Position numbers and translations under genes: made by a program. From Sphingobium sp. WTD-1 (GTDB lineage Bacteria; Pseudomonadota; Alphaproteobacteria; Sphingomonadales; Sphingomonadaceae): a DNA stretch of 64,000 nt. How positions within the stretch are numbered: position 1 is the stretch's first letter; each line of letters starts with the position of its first letter. A model generated the notes under the pieces. That model had not been told where the DNA came from. It made no database searches and saw nothing but the letters and a program-made list of their open reading frames with translations. Location: the NCBI RefSeq assembly GCF_030128825.1, contig NZ_CP119127.1, positions 230,001 through 294,000 of the forward strand. Direction: 5' to 3'. Shown one piece after another: positions 25,278 to 33,301 of the stretch.

Positions 25278-27155
25278 TTGAAGAGTATCCGAGTGGGAGA
25301 AGGCGCTTCAACGGGCTGGGGGCAGACCGTCGTGCCTGACGCCCGGTTCGACCAGATGATCGCAGCGCTGGAGCAATCGGCAGCGCACAATTCGTCTGCC
25401 TATCGGCGACGGGTCGTGCTGGCAGGCCTGCTCGGCTATGTCGTCATCCTCGGCTTGCTGGCACTGCTGACTGGACTGACCATCGCGATGATTGTCTTGA
25501 TGGTCACTACCCGCACCGGAATTGCTGCCGAAGTAAAAATGGCCATAGTTTTTGGCCTGCTATCCTTCGCGTTGATAAAGGCGCTCTGGGTCACCGCACT
25601 GCCGCCCGAGGGGGTGAGGGTGGAACCGGACACAGCCCCTGCGCTCTTCGACATGATCGAACGGATACGCGCCGCGACCGGTGGCCCGGCCATCCATGAT
25701 GTGCGCATCATCGATCAGATGAACGCTGCGATCGTACAGGACAGCGGGTCTCTTTTCCTTGGCGCCCGCAACCGCCTCTACCTTGGACTGCCATTATTGT
25801 CGGCCCTCAGCGCCGTCGAAGTGGAGGCTGTCATCGCGCATGAATTCGGCCATTTCGTGGGCGATCATGGTCATGCGAGCGGCTTTGTCTATCGTGTCCG
25901 CCAACGCTGGGCGCAGGTCGAGGAACGGCTGCCGGACGGGATCGTCGCGGGCCTGTTACGGCGCTTTTTCGGCTGGTATGGCCCCTGGTTTGCGGCCTAC
26001 AGTTTCACCCTAGCACGGCGGCAAGAATATGAGGCCGACCATGTCGCCGCAACCGCTGTGGGACCGCGCATCATGGCTGACGCCTTGCTGCGTGTGGCAG
26101 CACAAGCCGGTCGCTTCGACACGGCATGGCGACTGGTCTGGGACCAGGCACCATTGCGTCCTGATCCACCTCGATCGCCACTCACCACCATCGCATCAGT
26201 GTTTACCGAAGACGATCCGGCCGACCAGACCATGATCGACCGGGAACTGAGCAGATCCGCCGATCGTCACGACACGCACCCGACCCTTGCCCAGAGGCTT
26301 GCCGCCCTGTCACAATCCGCCGACCTGCCAGCCCGACTGCAAAAAACGGCCGCGGAACCACTGCTAGGCGAAACGCTCGCCCCCATCATCGCCCATTTCG
26401 ACGAGCAGTGGCACGACTGGGCGGATGCCTTATGGGCTGACGAACATGCACAGAGACAGGCGGACGAAGCGGAACGGCAGGCGATCGCCGATCAGATCGC
26501 TGGGGGCGCGACATCACGCGATCAACTCTATCGCTATGCCGCCCTGACCGAAGCCATCGATACGCCGCAATCGGCTGCGCAAGCCTATGCCGCTGTGCTC
26601 GCCCTGCATCCCAACGCAAACGACGCCCGTTTCCGGCAAGGCGACATGCTGCTCGCCACGGGAGACGATGCAGGGATCGACCTGCTGCTCGCTGCGGCAA
26701 ATGGGGAACGTGCCCTCCTACCCCATGCCTATCGCCATATCGTCGACTATCTGCTGCGCTCTGGCAGACCTGAGGAGGCGGCTCCCTATTTCGCGCCACT
26801 GGAACAAGCGGAACGGATGGAAGAAGCCGCCCGTCATGAGGCGAACGGAATTGATGAAACCGCCCAACTTCGGCCACTTTCCCCGGATCTTCGCGAACGG
26901 CTCACTGCTCTCATTGACGGTGTGCCCGGTGTCGCGACACTCCATGCGGCACTGCGCGACATGGACCATGCCGACGCTCCCCAGATCGTCTTCGTCTTTT
27001 CCGCGCGCAAGGAGCATGTCGCCACTCAGGTGCTGGATGCGCTCATCGAAGCGATGCTGCCCGCCGGCGACCTCATCGGTCTGGAACGCAGTTTCAAGCG
27101 GCGCTGGCTGTTCAATCGCATCCGCCGCCTTCCCGACAGCAGCATCGTGAATTGA
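25278..27155 (+). CDS. M48-family metalloprotease with C-terminal helical repeat domain
   Basis: 625 aa, TTG start at 25278 behind GGGGGGAA. Two membrane segments (about 46-78 and 88-107) precede the peptidase domain. The zinc site HEFGH is at 188-192, and EYEAD at 250-254 gives the third ligand Glu252. Residues about 420-560 look like TPR/helical repeats (YAAVLALHPNANDARFRQGDMLLATGDDAG). It is an inner-membrane protease similar to HtpX/Ste24-type proteins; substrates are unknown. Codon usage is visibly less GC-biased than in its neighbours, and the gene splits the usual envC-ctpA pair. Confidence 0.88.
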   Translation: MKSIRVGEGASTGWGQTVVPDARFDQMIAALEQSAAHNSSAYRRRVVLAGLLGYVVILGLLALLTGLTIAMIVLMVTTRTGIAAEVKMAIVFGLLSFALIKALWVTALPPEGVRVEPDTAPALFDMIERIRAATGGPAIHDVRIIDQMNAAIVQDSGSLFLGARNRLYLGLPLLSALSAVEVEAVIAHEFGHFVGDHGHASGFVYRVRQRWAQVEERLPDGIVAGLLRRFFGWYGPWFAAYSFTLARRQEYEADHVAATAVGPRIMADALLRVAAQAGRFDTAWRLVWDQAPLRPDPPRSPLTTIASVFTEDDPADQTMIDRELSRSADRHDTHPTLAQRLAALSQSADLPARLQKTAAEPLLGETLAPIIAHFDEQWHDWADALWADEHAQRQADEAERQAIADQIAGGATSRDQLYRYAALTEAIDTPQSAAQAYAAVLALHPNANDARFRQGDMLLATGDDAGIDLLLAAANGERALLPHAYRHIVDYLLRSGRPEEAAPYFAPLEQAERMEEAARHEANGIDETAQLRPLSPDLRERLTALIDGVPGVATLHAALRDMDHADAPQIVFVFSARKEHVATQVLDALIEAMLPAGDLIGLERSFKRRWLFNRIRRLPDSSIVN

Positions 27156-27266
27156 ACCATTAACCCCACGCTCATCGACGCCAGGCAACATTGGTCGAAG
27201 CGCGCTTTTGCGTTGGATAGCGAATCGACGTATATCGATCCCTTGATGCGGACTCCAAGGACAGCC

Positions 27267-28622
27267 ATGAAATCCACCTTCCTGCAGGGCGCGGTCGCGC
27301 TCGGCGCGCTTGCGCTCATCCCCGCCACTACCGCGGCGCTCGCCGATGGCGAGGCATCGAGCTACAAGGCGCTCGACGAATTCATGGACGTCTTCCAGAA
27401 GGTCCGCAGCGACTATGTCGAGAAGGTCGACGACGAGAAGCTGATCAAGGGCGCGATCGACGGCATGCTCGCCAGCCTCGATCCGCACAGCAGCTTCCTC
27501 GACGCGCGCGATTTCCAGAATCTGCGCACCCAGACCGAGGGCAGCTATGGCGGCCTTGGCCTGTCGGTCACGCAGGAGGATGGCGCGGTCAAGGTGATCG
27601 CCCCGACCCAGGACACGCCGGCCTGGCGCGCCGGGATCAAGGCGGGCGACTATATCACCCATATCGACGGCCAGCTCATCTATGGCGGCACGCTGGACGA
27701 GGCGGTGGACAAGATGCGCGGCGCACCGGGCACCAGCATCAAGCTTACCATCGTGCGCACCGGCCGCGACAAGCCGATTGACCTCACCCTCACCCGCGAG
27801 ATCATCGAGATCAAGCCGGTGAAGTGGGAAGTGAAGAACAATATCGGCGTCATCAACATCGTCAGCTTCTCGGCCAATACCGGCGCCGATGTCCGCTCGG
27901 CGATCCGCAGCATCGATAAGAGCCTGGGCCACAAGCCGACCGGCTATATCCTCGACCTGCGCTCCAACCCCGGCGGCCTGCTGGATGAAGCGGTGTCGAC
28001 CAGCGACGTCTTCCTGGAACGCGGCGAGATCGTGTCGCAGCGCGGCCGCAACAAGGGCGATGTCGAACGCTATTATGCCAAGCCCGGCGATGACGCGAAG
28101 GGCCTGCCGGTGATCGTGCTGGTCGATGCGGGTTCCGCCTCGGCTTCCGAAATCGTCGCCGGCGCGCTGCAGGACCAGCATCGCGCGCTGATCATGGGCG
28201 AACGCAGCTTCGGCAAGGGCTCGGTCCAGACCATGCTGCCGCTGTCGAACACCACCGCGCTCAAGCTTACCACCGCGCGCTACTTCACCCCGTCGGGCCG
28301 CAGCGTGCAGGAAGGCGGCATCCAGCCGGACATCAAGGTGCCGCAGCTCAGCGACCCGGATTACAAGGATCGCCCCAAGTTCCGCGAAAGCGACCTGCGC
28401 CGCCACCTGATCAACGAGATCAAGACCGACGACGCCGCGCTGGAAGAGGACAGCAAGGAAGATCCGCGCTTCGCCCAGACGGCCGAGGAGCTGAAGAAGA
28501 AGGGGATCGAGGACTTCCAGCTCGATTATGCGCTCAAGACCATTTCCCGCCTCGCCGGCACGCCGGGCGCCACCATCGCCCAGGCCCAGCAGGCCGCTGC
28601 GCGCAAGCCCGGCGCGAAATAA
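27267..28622 (+). CDS. ctpA: C-terminal processing peptidase (S41), CtpA
   Basis: 451 aa from ATG 27267 (AAGGACA upstream). The signal peptide is MKSTFLQGAVALGALALIPATTAALA. A PDZ domain (about 85-165, YGGLGLSVTQEDG ... APAWRAGIKAGDYI-type) is followed by the S41 domain with catalytic Ser in DAGSASASEI (about 291) and Lys 25 residues later in SFGKGSVQ. It is a periplasmic protease that trims C-termini and, with EnvC-like partners, shapes the cell wall. The tail is Ala/Gln-rich. An earlier TTG at 27213 is in frame but would spoil the signal peptide. Confidence 0.94.
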   Translation: MKSTFLQGAVALGALALIPATTAALADGEASSYKALDEFMDVFQKVRSDYVEKVDDEKLIKGAIDGMLASLDPHSSFLDARDFQNLRTQTEGSYGGLGLSVTQEDGAVKVIAPTQDTPAWRAGIKAGDYITHIDGQLIYGGTLDEAVDKMRGAPGTSIKLTIVRTGRDKPIDLTLTREIIEIKPVKWEVKNNIGVINIVSFSANTGADVRSAIRSIDKSLGHKPTGYILDLRSNPGGLLDEAVSTSDVFLERGEIVSQRGRNKGDVERYYAKPGDDAKGLPVIVLVDAGSASASEIVAGALQDQHRALIMGERSFGKGSVQTMLPLSNTTALKLTTARYFTPSGRSVQEGGIQPDIKVPQLSDPDYKDRPKFRESDLRRHLINEIKTDDAALEEDSKEDPRFAQTAEELKKKGIEDFQLDYALKTISRLAGTPGATIAQAQQAAARKPGAK

Positions 28623-28627
28623 GTCGT

Positions 28628-28651
28628 GCCCGTTCGGATGACCGGACGGGC
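28628..28651 (+). terminator. Hairpin after ctpA
   Basis: GCCCGTTCGG (28628-28637) pairs with CCGGACGGGC (28642-28651) around ATGA, with one mismatch, directly after the ctpA stop. There is no T-run, so it may be a stabilising hairpin rather than a true terminator. Confidence 0.45.
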
Positions 28652-28695
28652 AAGTTCAGCATGACGAAAGGCGGACAAGGGTTTAAGCGGGCGAT

Positions 28696-29190
28696 ATGAA
28701 CAGCTTGTCCCCCGCCCTGGGCCGCGCCCGCCTGCTTGCCCTGCTCGTGCCCGTGATCGCGCTGGGCACGGCCTATGCCTCCCAATATCTGGGCGGCCTG
28801 CATCCGTGCGAAATGTGCTGGTGGCAGCGTTATCCCCATATGGCGGCGATCCCGCTGGCGCTGGTCGCCTATGCCCTGCGCGGCCGCGCCTGCATGAGCG
28901 GGCTGTTCGCCGGTTTCGCCGGCATCGCCATCGGCATCAGCGGCGCCATCGGCCTGTTCCATGCCGGGGTCGAATATGGTTGGTGGGAAGGGCTGACCGC
29001 CTGCTCGACCACGCCGACCGGCGGCAGCAGCGCCGATATTTTGAGCCAGATCATGGCAACGCCGATCACCCGCTGCGATGTTGCGCCCTGGAGCCTCTTC
29101 GGCATTTCGCTGGCAGGCTATAACGGCCTCTTGTCGGGCGCGGCCGCGCTCGCCATCTTGGCCCTGCTGCTGAAAGCGAGGAAGGCATGA
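28696..29190 (+). CDS. dsbB: Disulfide bond formation protein B (DsbB family)
   Basis: 164 aa with four membrane helices. The first redox pair is C38/C41 in HPCEMCWWQRYPH and the second is C103 and C127 in the second periplasmic loop. It re-oxidises DsbA and passes electrons to quinone. Gene order dsbB-coq7 places it beside a ubiquinone-synthesis gene, with a 4-bp ATGA overlap. Confidence 0.93.
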   Translation: MNSLSPALGRARLLALLVPVIALGTAYASQYLGGLHPCEMCWWQRYPHMAAIPLALVAYALRGRACMSGLFAGFAGIAIGISGAIGLFHAGVEYGWWEGLTACSTTPTGGSSADILSQIMATPITRCDVAPWSLFGISLAGYNGLLSGAAALAILALLLKARKA

Positions 29191-29741
29191 GCGCCACCAA
29201 GGATTTCCCCCGGCCTGGACGTCGCACCAATAGCGCCGATCGTGCCTCCATGGTGCGCGTCGACCAGGCGGGCGAATTCGGCGCGGTGCGCATCTATGCC
29301 GGGCAGCTTGCGGTGATGGGCGATCGCCATCCCTATGGCCGGCTGATCGCCGGCATGGCCGCGCAGGAGGAACGCCACCGCGCCGCCTTCGACGCGCTGA
29401 TCGCCGAACGCGGCGTGCGCCCGACCGCGATCCACCCGATCTGGAATGTCGCCGGCTTTGCCCTGGGCGCCGTGACCGCCGCGATGGGGCCGAAGGCCGC
29501 CATGGCCTGCACCGCCGCGATCGAGACCGAGATCGACCTTCATTATGAGGAACAGTTGCAGCAACTGGGCGAGGACGACCCGGAACTCTCTGCCCTGATC
29601 AAGGATTTCCAGGCGGAGGAGGTCGAGCATCGCGACGCCGCCATCGCCCATGGCGCGGAACAGGCCCCCGCCTATCCGCTGCTGTCCGGCGCGATCCGCC
29701 TGGGTTGCCGCGCCGCCATCGCGCTCTCGAAGCGCATCTGA
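29187..29741 (+). CDS. coq7: Demethoxyubiquinone hydroxylase family protein (Coq7)
   Basis: 184 aa di-iron protein. Ligand motifs: DQAGEFGAVRIYAGQ, MAAQEERHRAAFDALI, CTAAIETEIDLHYEEQL and FQAEEVEHRDAAI. The enzyme hydroxylates 5-demethoxyubiquinol in ubiquinone synthesis at the inner membrane. Translation is coupled to dsbB by the overlap. Confidence 0.94.
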   Translation: MSATKDFPRPGRRTNSADRASMVRVDQAGEFGAVRIYAGQLAVMGDRHPYGRLIAGMAAQEERHRAAFDALIAERGVRPTAIHPIWNVAGFALGAVTAAMGPKAAMACTAAIETEIDLHYEEQLQQLGEDDPELSALIKDFQAEEVEHRDAAIAHGAEQAPAYPLLSGAIRLGCRAAIALSKRI

Positions 29742-29756
29742 ACAAGGGACGGACCG

Positions 29757-30317
29757 ATGATGAAGACCCCGTTGATCGCTCTGGCCGCCGGCCTGATGCT
29801 GGGCACCGCCGCCCCCGCGCTCGCACAGCAGGACAGCGCCCCCACGGCCGCCACCAGCACCGGCTCCGAAAAGGTCAATCTGGTCATCGTCTATGGCGAT
29901 GATGCCTGCCCCCAGAGCCAGGGCGACGGCATCGTCGTGTGCGCGCGCAAGGGCGAGGAGGAACGCTACCGCATTCCCGAGCCGCTGCGCGGCGACCCCA
30001 ACAAGCCCAGCAACCAGGCCTGGGGCGAGCGGGTGAAGTCGATGGAATATGTCGGCCGCGACGGCACCGAAAGCTGCTCGCCGGTCGGCGGCGGCGGCGC
30101 CACCGGCTGCTTCGCCAAGCTGTCGCGCCTCGCCAAGGCGGAACGGCAGCAGGCCGACAATGCGAGCTGGAAGGATCTGGTCGAAGCCGAGCGCGCCAGG
30201 CGCCTGTCGACCATCGACGCCGACAGCGAAGCGATCGAAAAGCGCGTTCTGGCCGAAGAAAAGGCCGACGCCGATGCCAAGAAGGCGCAGGAACAGGAAG
30301 TCCCGCCCCGGCCGTGA
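29757..30317 (+). CDS. Secreted protein of unknown function (paralogue A)
   Basis: 186 aa with a signal peptide (MMKTPLIALAAGLMLGTAAPALAQ). The conserved part is YGDDACP...GIVVCARKGEEERYRIPEPLR (residues about 46-80), shared with the next gene. Four cysteines remain after processing and could form disulfides, which fits the nearby dsbB. The C-terminal 70 residues are charged and helical (Ala/Glu/Lys). No known catalytic motif was recognised. Confidence 0.75.
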   Translation: MMKTPLIALAAGLMLGTAAPALAQQDSAPTAATSTGSEKVNLVIVYGDDACPQSQGDGIVVCARKGEEERYRIPEPLRGDPNKPSNQAWGERVKSMEYVGRDGTESCSPVGGGGATGCFAKLSRLAKAERQQADNASWKDLVEAERARRLSTIDADSEAIEKRVLAEEKADADAKKAQEQEVPPRP

Positions 30318-30411
30318 CGGCATGGGGCGTCCTGCGGCGTCTGTTCATATCGATCCCGCGCCAGTGCAGCGCGGGACGAACGGGGTGCAACCGGGGCGAA
30401 TGAAGGAATTG

Positions 30412-30843
30412 ATGATGCGTCTCCCCCGCCCCCTGCTGATCGCTGGCCTGGCCGCGCTGGCCCTGCCCGCCGCGCCGGCCGTCGCCCAGGATGATCCGCC
30501 GCAGAAGATCTTCAACCTCATCGTCTATGGCGATGATCCCTGCCCGACCGGTGAGGGCGAGGAAATCGTGGTCTGCGCCCGCAAGCCCGAATCCGAACGC
30601 TATCGCATCCCCAAGAAGCTGCGCGAAAAGCCCGAAGAAGTGGGTGGCCCCGGCTGGGGCAGCCAGGTCGCGACGATGGAACAGACCCAGCGCCAGATCC
30701 TGCCCAACAGCTGCTCGGCCATTGGCAGCAACGGCTTCACCGGCTGCACCGCCCAGATGCTGCAGCAATGGTTCGCCGAACGGCGGATGCAGCAATGGTT
30801 CGCCGAACGGCGGATGCAACAGAGCAGCAGCAGCACGCCCTGA
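30412..30843 (+). CDS. Secreted protein of unknown function (paralogue B) with in-frame 9-residue duplication
   Basis: 143 aa; start taken at ATG 30412 with AAGGA upstream (ATGs at 30400 and 30415 are alternatives). Signal peptide RPLLIAGLAALALPAAPAVAQ. It repeats the paralogue A core (YGDDPCP, EIVVCARKPESERYRIPKKLR) and also has CSAIGSNGFTGC, similar to CSPVGGGGATGC in paralogue A. Near the C-terminus QQWFAERRM occurs twice in tandem through an exact 27-bp duplication. Function unknown. Confidence 0.75.
   Translation: MMRLPRPLLIAGLAALALPAAPAVAQDDPPQKIFNLIVYGDDPCPTGEGEEIVVCARKPESERYRIPKKLREKPEEVGGPGWGSQVATMEQTQRQILPNSCSAIGSNGFTGCTAQMLQQWFAERRMQQWFAERRMQQSSSSTP
30763..30816 (+). repeat. Exact 27-bp tandem duplication inside paralogue B
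   Basis: Two identical 27-bp units, 30763-30789 and 30790-30816, each coding QQWFAERRM. The perfect identity indicates a recent event. It keeps the reading frame. Confidence 0.95.
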
Positions 30844-30852
30844 ACGCTTTTC

Positions 30853-31269
30853 CTAGCGCGGATATAGCCCGTCCATATGCGCCAGGCTCTGCACGATCAG
30901 CGCCTCCAGCGCGGCCATGTCGATATCGGCCAGCCGTTTGACATAGAGGCAGCCCTTGCCGCGCCGATGCTTGCCCAATGCCATGACATCGGCGTCGTCG
31001 AGACCGGCGAGATAGAAGACCAGCTCCGTCTTGCGCAGCGCAAAGCCGATCCGGCACATGTCGCCCTCGCGCCCGCTGTCATAGCGATAATGATAGCGAC
31101 CAAAGCCGATGATGCTCGGCCCCCACAGCCGCGGCGGCTCACCCGACAGCCGCGCCATCAACGCCGCGACGATGCGTCCATCCGCCTGTCGCTCAGCCGG
31201 TTCGACCACGTCGAGATAGGCAGCAACGTCCGCCGCCGTCTCCATGGTCTTGTTCTCGCCCGTCGCCAT
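30853..31269 (-). CDS. DUF1801 domain protein
   Basis: 138 aa cytosolic protein. The DUF1801 features are readable: VAAYLDVVEPAERQADGRIVAALMARLSG at the N-terminus, LWGPSIIGFGRYHYRYDSGREGDMCRIGFALRKTELVFYL, and KHRRGKGCLYVKRLADIDMAALEALI. The molecular function of the family is not established. Convergent with the secreted paralogues and divergent from the riboswitch-controlled exporter gene. Confidence 0.88.
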   Translation of the reverse strand: MATGENKTMETAADVAAYLDVVEPAERQADGRIVAALMARLSGEPPRLWGPSIIGFGRYHYRYDSGREGDMCRIGFALRKTELVFYLAGLDDADVMALGKHRRGKGCLYVKRLADIDMAALEALIVQSLAHMDGLYPR

Positions 31270-31304
31270 CGGCTTGCCTTTCGCGGCCTGTCCGGCTACA
31301 GGCT

Positions 31305-31500
31305 AGCGCGTCATCTGGGGAGTAGCCAGCCGTTCCGCTGCAAGGGACGGGCCATATGTCAACATATTTGGCCGAGAGGCCATGGCATATGGGATGCAGC
31401 ATCCAGCTGCATCGGGCGAGACCAATGGCATCGGCTTCCAAGTCCGGCCGGGCGGGGAAGACGGTGGCATTGTGTCTTTTTGTCAGAGCCCGGCCCGGAC
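31305..31500 (+). ncRNA. yybP-ykoY manganese riboswitch with hairpin before the start codon
   Basis: The signature segments of the yybP-ykoY motif occur in order: GGGGAGTAGCC (from 31317), ATGTCAACATAT (about 31356-31367) and GGGCGAGACC (31414-31423). A second, long hairpin follows: GTCCGGCCGGGC (31442-31453) with GCCCGGCCCGGAC (31488-31500), with TTTTT in its loop. It ends 7 bp before the start codon of the exporter. This hairpin covers the only ribosome-site-like bases, so translational control by Mn2+ is plausible. Aptamer boundaries are approximate. Confidence 0.88.
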
Positions 31501-31507
31501 GATATTC

Positions 31508-32086
31508 ATGGAAGCTTTTCTCACCTCCACCGCCCTCGTCGCGCTCGCCGAAATGGGCGACAAGACGCAGTTGCTGGCCATGCTGCTCGCCACCCGCTTC
31601 AGGAAGCCGGTGCCGATCATCCTGGGCATCTTCGTCGCGACCATCGCCAATCATTTCCTCGCCGCGCTGGTCGGCCATTCGATCGCCGGGGTGCTGACGC
31701 AACCCTGGTTCCGCTACGCCGTCGCCGCCAGCTTCATCGCCATGGCGCTCTGGACGCTGGTGCCCGACAAGATCGATGAGGATGCGCCACTCAAGGCCCC
31801 GTCGAAGGCCGGCGTGTTCGTGACCACCCTGGTCGCCTTCTTCCTGGTCGAGATGGGCGACAAGACCCAGGTGGCGACCGTGGCGCTGGGCGCCCAGTTC
31901 GACAATCTGCTCGCCGTCACCGCCGGCACCACCTGCGGCATGATGCTGGCCAATGTCCCCGCCGTGCTGTTCGGCGAGGCGTTGGCCAAGCGGGTGCCGA
32001 TGCGCGCGCTGCAGGTCGGCGCCGCCCTGCTCTTCCTGCTGCTGGGCCTGTGGATGATCGCCGGACTGCAGGGCTGGATCGGGTAA
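31508..32086 (+). CDS. UPF0016/GDT1 (TMEM165) family Mn2+/Ca2+ exporter
   Basis: 192 aa from ATG 31508, six membrane segments. The family double motif E-x-G-D-K-T appears twice, in AEMGDKTQLLAMLLATR and VEMGDKTQVATVALGAQ, one in each half of the protein. Members export Mn2+ (MneA/MntX type) from the cytoplasm. The yybP-ykoY riboswitch in front supports Mn2+ as substrate. The longer ORF from 31382 reads through the riboswitch and is rejected. Confidence 0.94.
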   Translation: MEAFLTSTALVALAEMGDKTQLLAMLLATRFRKPVPIILGIFVATIANHFLAALVGHSIAGVLTQPWFRYAVAASFIAMALWTLVPDKIDEDAPLKAPSKAGVFVTTLVAFFLVEMGDKTQVATVALGAQFDNLLAVTAGTTCGMMLANVPAVLFGEALAKRVPMRALQVGAALLFLLLGLWMIAGLQGWIG

Positions 32087-32188
32087 AATCGGAACGCCGC
32101 CGCCGGCGGGCGGTTGTCAGCGGGCGGCAGAAGTTGCAAGGGAAAGGGCACGAACTTTCCCCTTTTCGAACAGCATGGGACGCGCGTG

Positions 32189-33118
32189 ATGCAGGACAAT
32201 CTGGTAACCATCTTCGGCGGCGGCGGCTTTCTCGGGCGCCAGGTCGCCCAGGCGCTGATGGCACGCGGCGCGCGCGTGCGCATCGCCCAGCGCGACCTCG
32301 CCAATTCGGTCAAGGTGAAGGCGCTCGGCAATCTGGGCCAGACCCAGTTCGTCGCGGCCAATATCCGCAAGCCCGACACCGTCGCCCGCGCCCTGCGCGG
32401 CAGCGACATCGTCATCAACCTGGTCGGCATATTGAGCGGCGATTTCGACGCCGTCCAGCATGAGGGCGCCGCCAATGTCGCCAAGGCGGCGGCCGCCGCC
32501 GGCGTCACCGCGCTGGTCCATGTCTCGGCGATCGGCGCCGACGCCAACAGCCCCTCGGCCTATGGCCGGTCCAAGGCCGCAGGCGAAGCCGCCGTGCTGG
32601 CCGCCTTCCCGACCGCGACCATTATGCGCCCGTCGATCATCTTCGGCCAGGAGGACCAGTTCCTCAACCGCTTCGCCGGCGTCGCCAGCAGCGGCCCGGT
32701 CGTGCCGGTGATCGGCGCCGCCACCAAATTCCAGCCCGTCTATGTCGGCGACGTCGCAGAGGCGATCGCCAACGCGGCGCAGCAGCCCGGTGTCTTTGGC
32801 GGCAAGACCTTCGAACTCGCCGGCCCGCAGGTCATGAGCATGAAGGAAATCAACGCCTGGGTCGCCAAGGCGATCGGCCGGGGCGACAAGCCGCTGGTCG
32901 AGGTGCCCGGCGCCTTCGCCTCGCTGCTGGCGATACTGCCCGGCGGCCCGATCACCCGCGACCAGCTCGCCATGCTGGGCCAGGACAATGTCGCCGCGCC
33001 CGGCGCGCCGGGCCTTGAGGCGCTCGGCGTTGCCCCCACGCCGATGGCCGCCGTCGCCGAACGCTGGATGGTCCCCTATCGCAAGCATGGCCGCTTCGCC
33101 GGCCGCGTGAAGGCCTGA
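32189..33118 (+). CDS. NAD(P)-binding protein of the complex I NDUFA9-like (atypical SDR) family
   Basis: 309 aa from ATG 32189 (a GTG one codon earlier is possible). Rossmann motif VTIFGGGGFLGRQVAQALMARG (7-28), then IVINLVGIL, VHVSAIGAD, AYGRSKAAGEAAV and MRPSIIFGQEDQFLNRFA. These are typical of the extended/atypical SDR group that includes the NDUFA9 accessory subunit of respiratory complex I. Whether it associates with complex I here is unproven. Confidence 0.9.
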   Translation: MQDNLVTIFGGGGFLGRQVAQALMARGARVRIAQRDLANSVKVKALGNLGQTQFVAANIRKPDTVARALRGSDIVINLVGILSGDFDAVQHEGAANVAKAAAAAGVTALVHVSAIGADANSPSAYGRSKAAGEAAVLAAFPTATIMRPSIIFGQEDQFLNRFAGVASSGPVVPVIGAATKFQPVYVGDVAEAIANAAQQPGVFGGKTFELAGPQVMSMKEINAWVAKAIGRGDKPLVEVPGAFASLLAILPGGPITRDQLAMLGQDNVAAPGAPGLEALGVAPTPMAAVAERWMVPYRKHGRFAGRVKA

Positions 33119-33236
33119 TCCATTCCCGCCATCGGCTCGACGGGCCGATGATCGGCCACGACCGGCCGTGGCCATGCCGCTTTGCCTTTTCGCTGCACTG
33201 CGGCATGGTGCATCCCTGACATATAGGCATTGCCCG

Positions 33237-33262
33237 GCCCTCTCCCTTCGCGGGGGGAGGGC
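33237..33262 (+). terminator. GC hairpin between NDUFA9-like gene and uppP
   Basis: GCCCTCTCCC (33237-33246) pairs with GGGGGGAGGGC (33252-33262) over a short TTCGC loop. Two further small inverted repeats (GGCTCGACGGGCC, GGCCACGACCGGCCGTGGCC) lie upstream at about 33130-33175. No T-run follows; role uncertain. Confidence 0.4.
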
Positions 33263-33301
33263 TCGGCTTATGCGCCCCCTGCTTGAGGATCCGACATCCC
33301 C

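Noticed and set aside
31382..31507. N-terminal extension of the UPF0016 exporter
   Set aside because: This stretch is the yybP-ykoY riboswitch and its hairpin, and the family starts at MEAFLTS.
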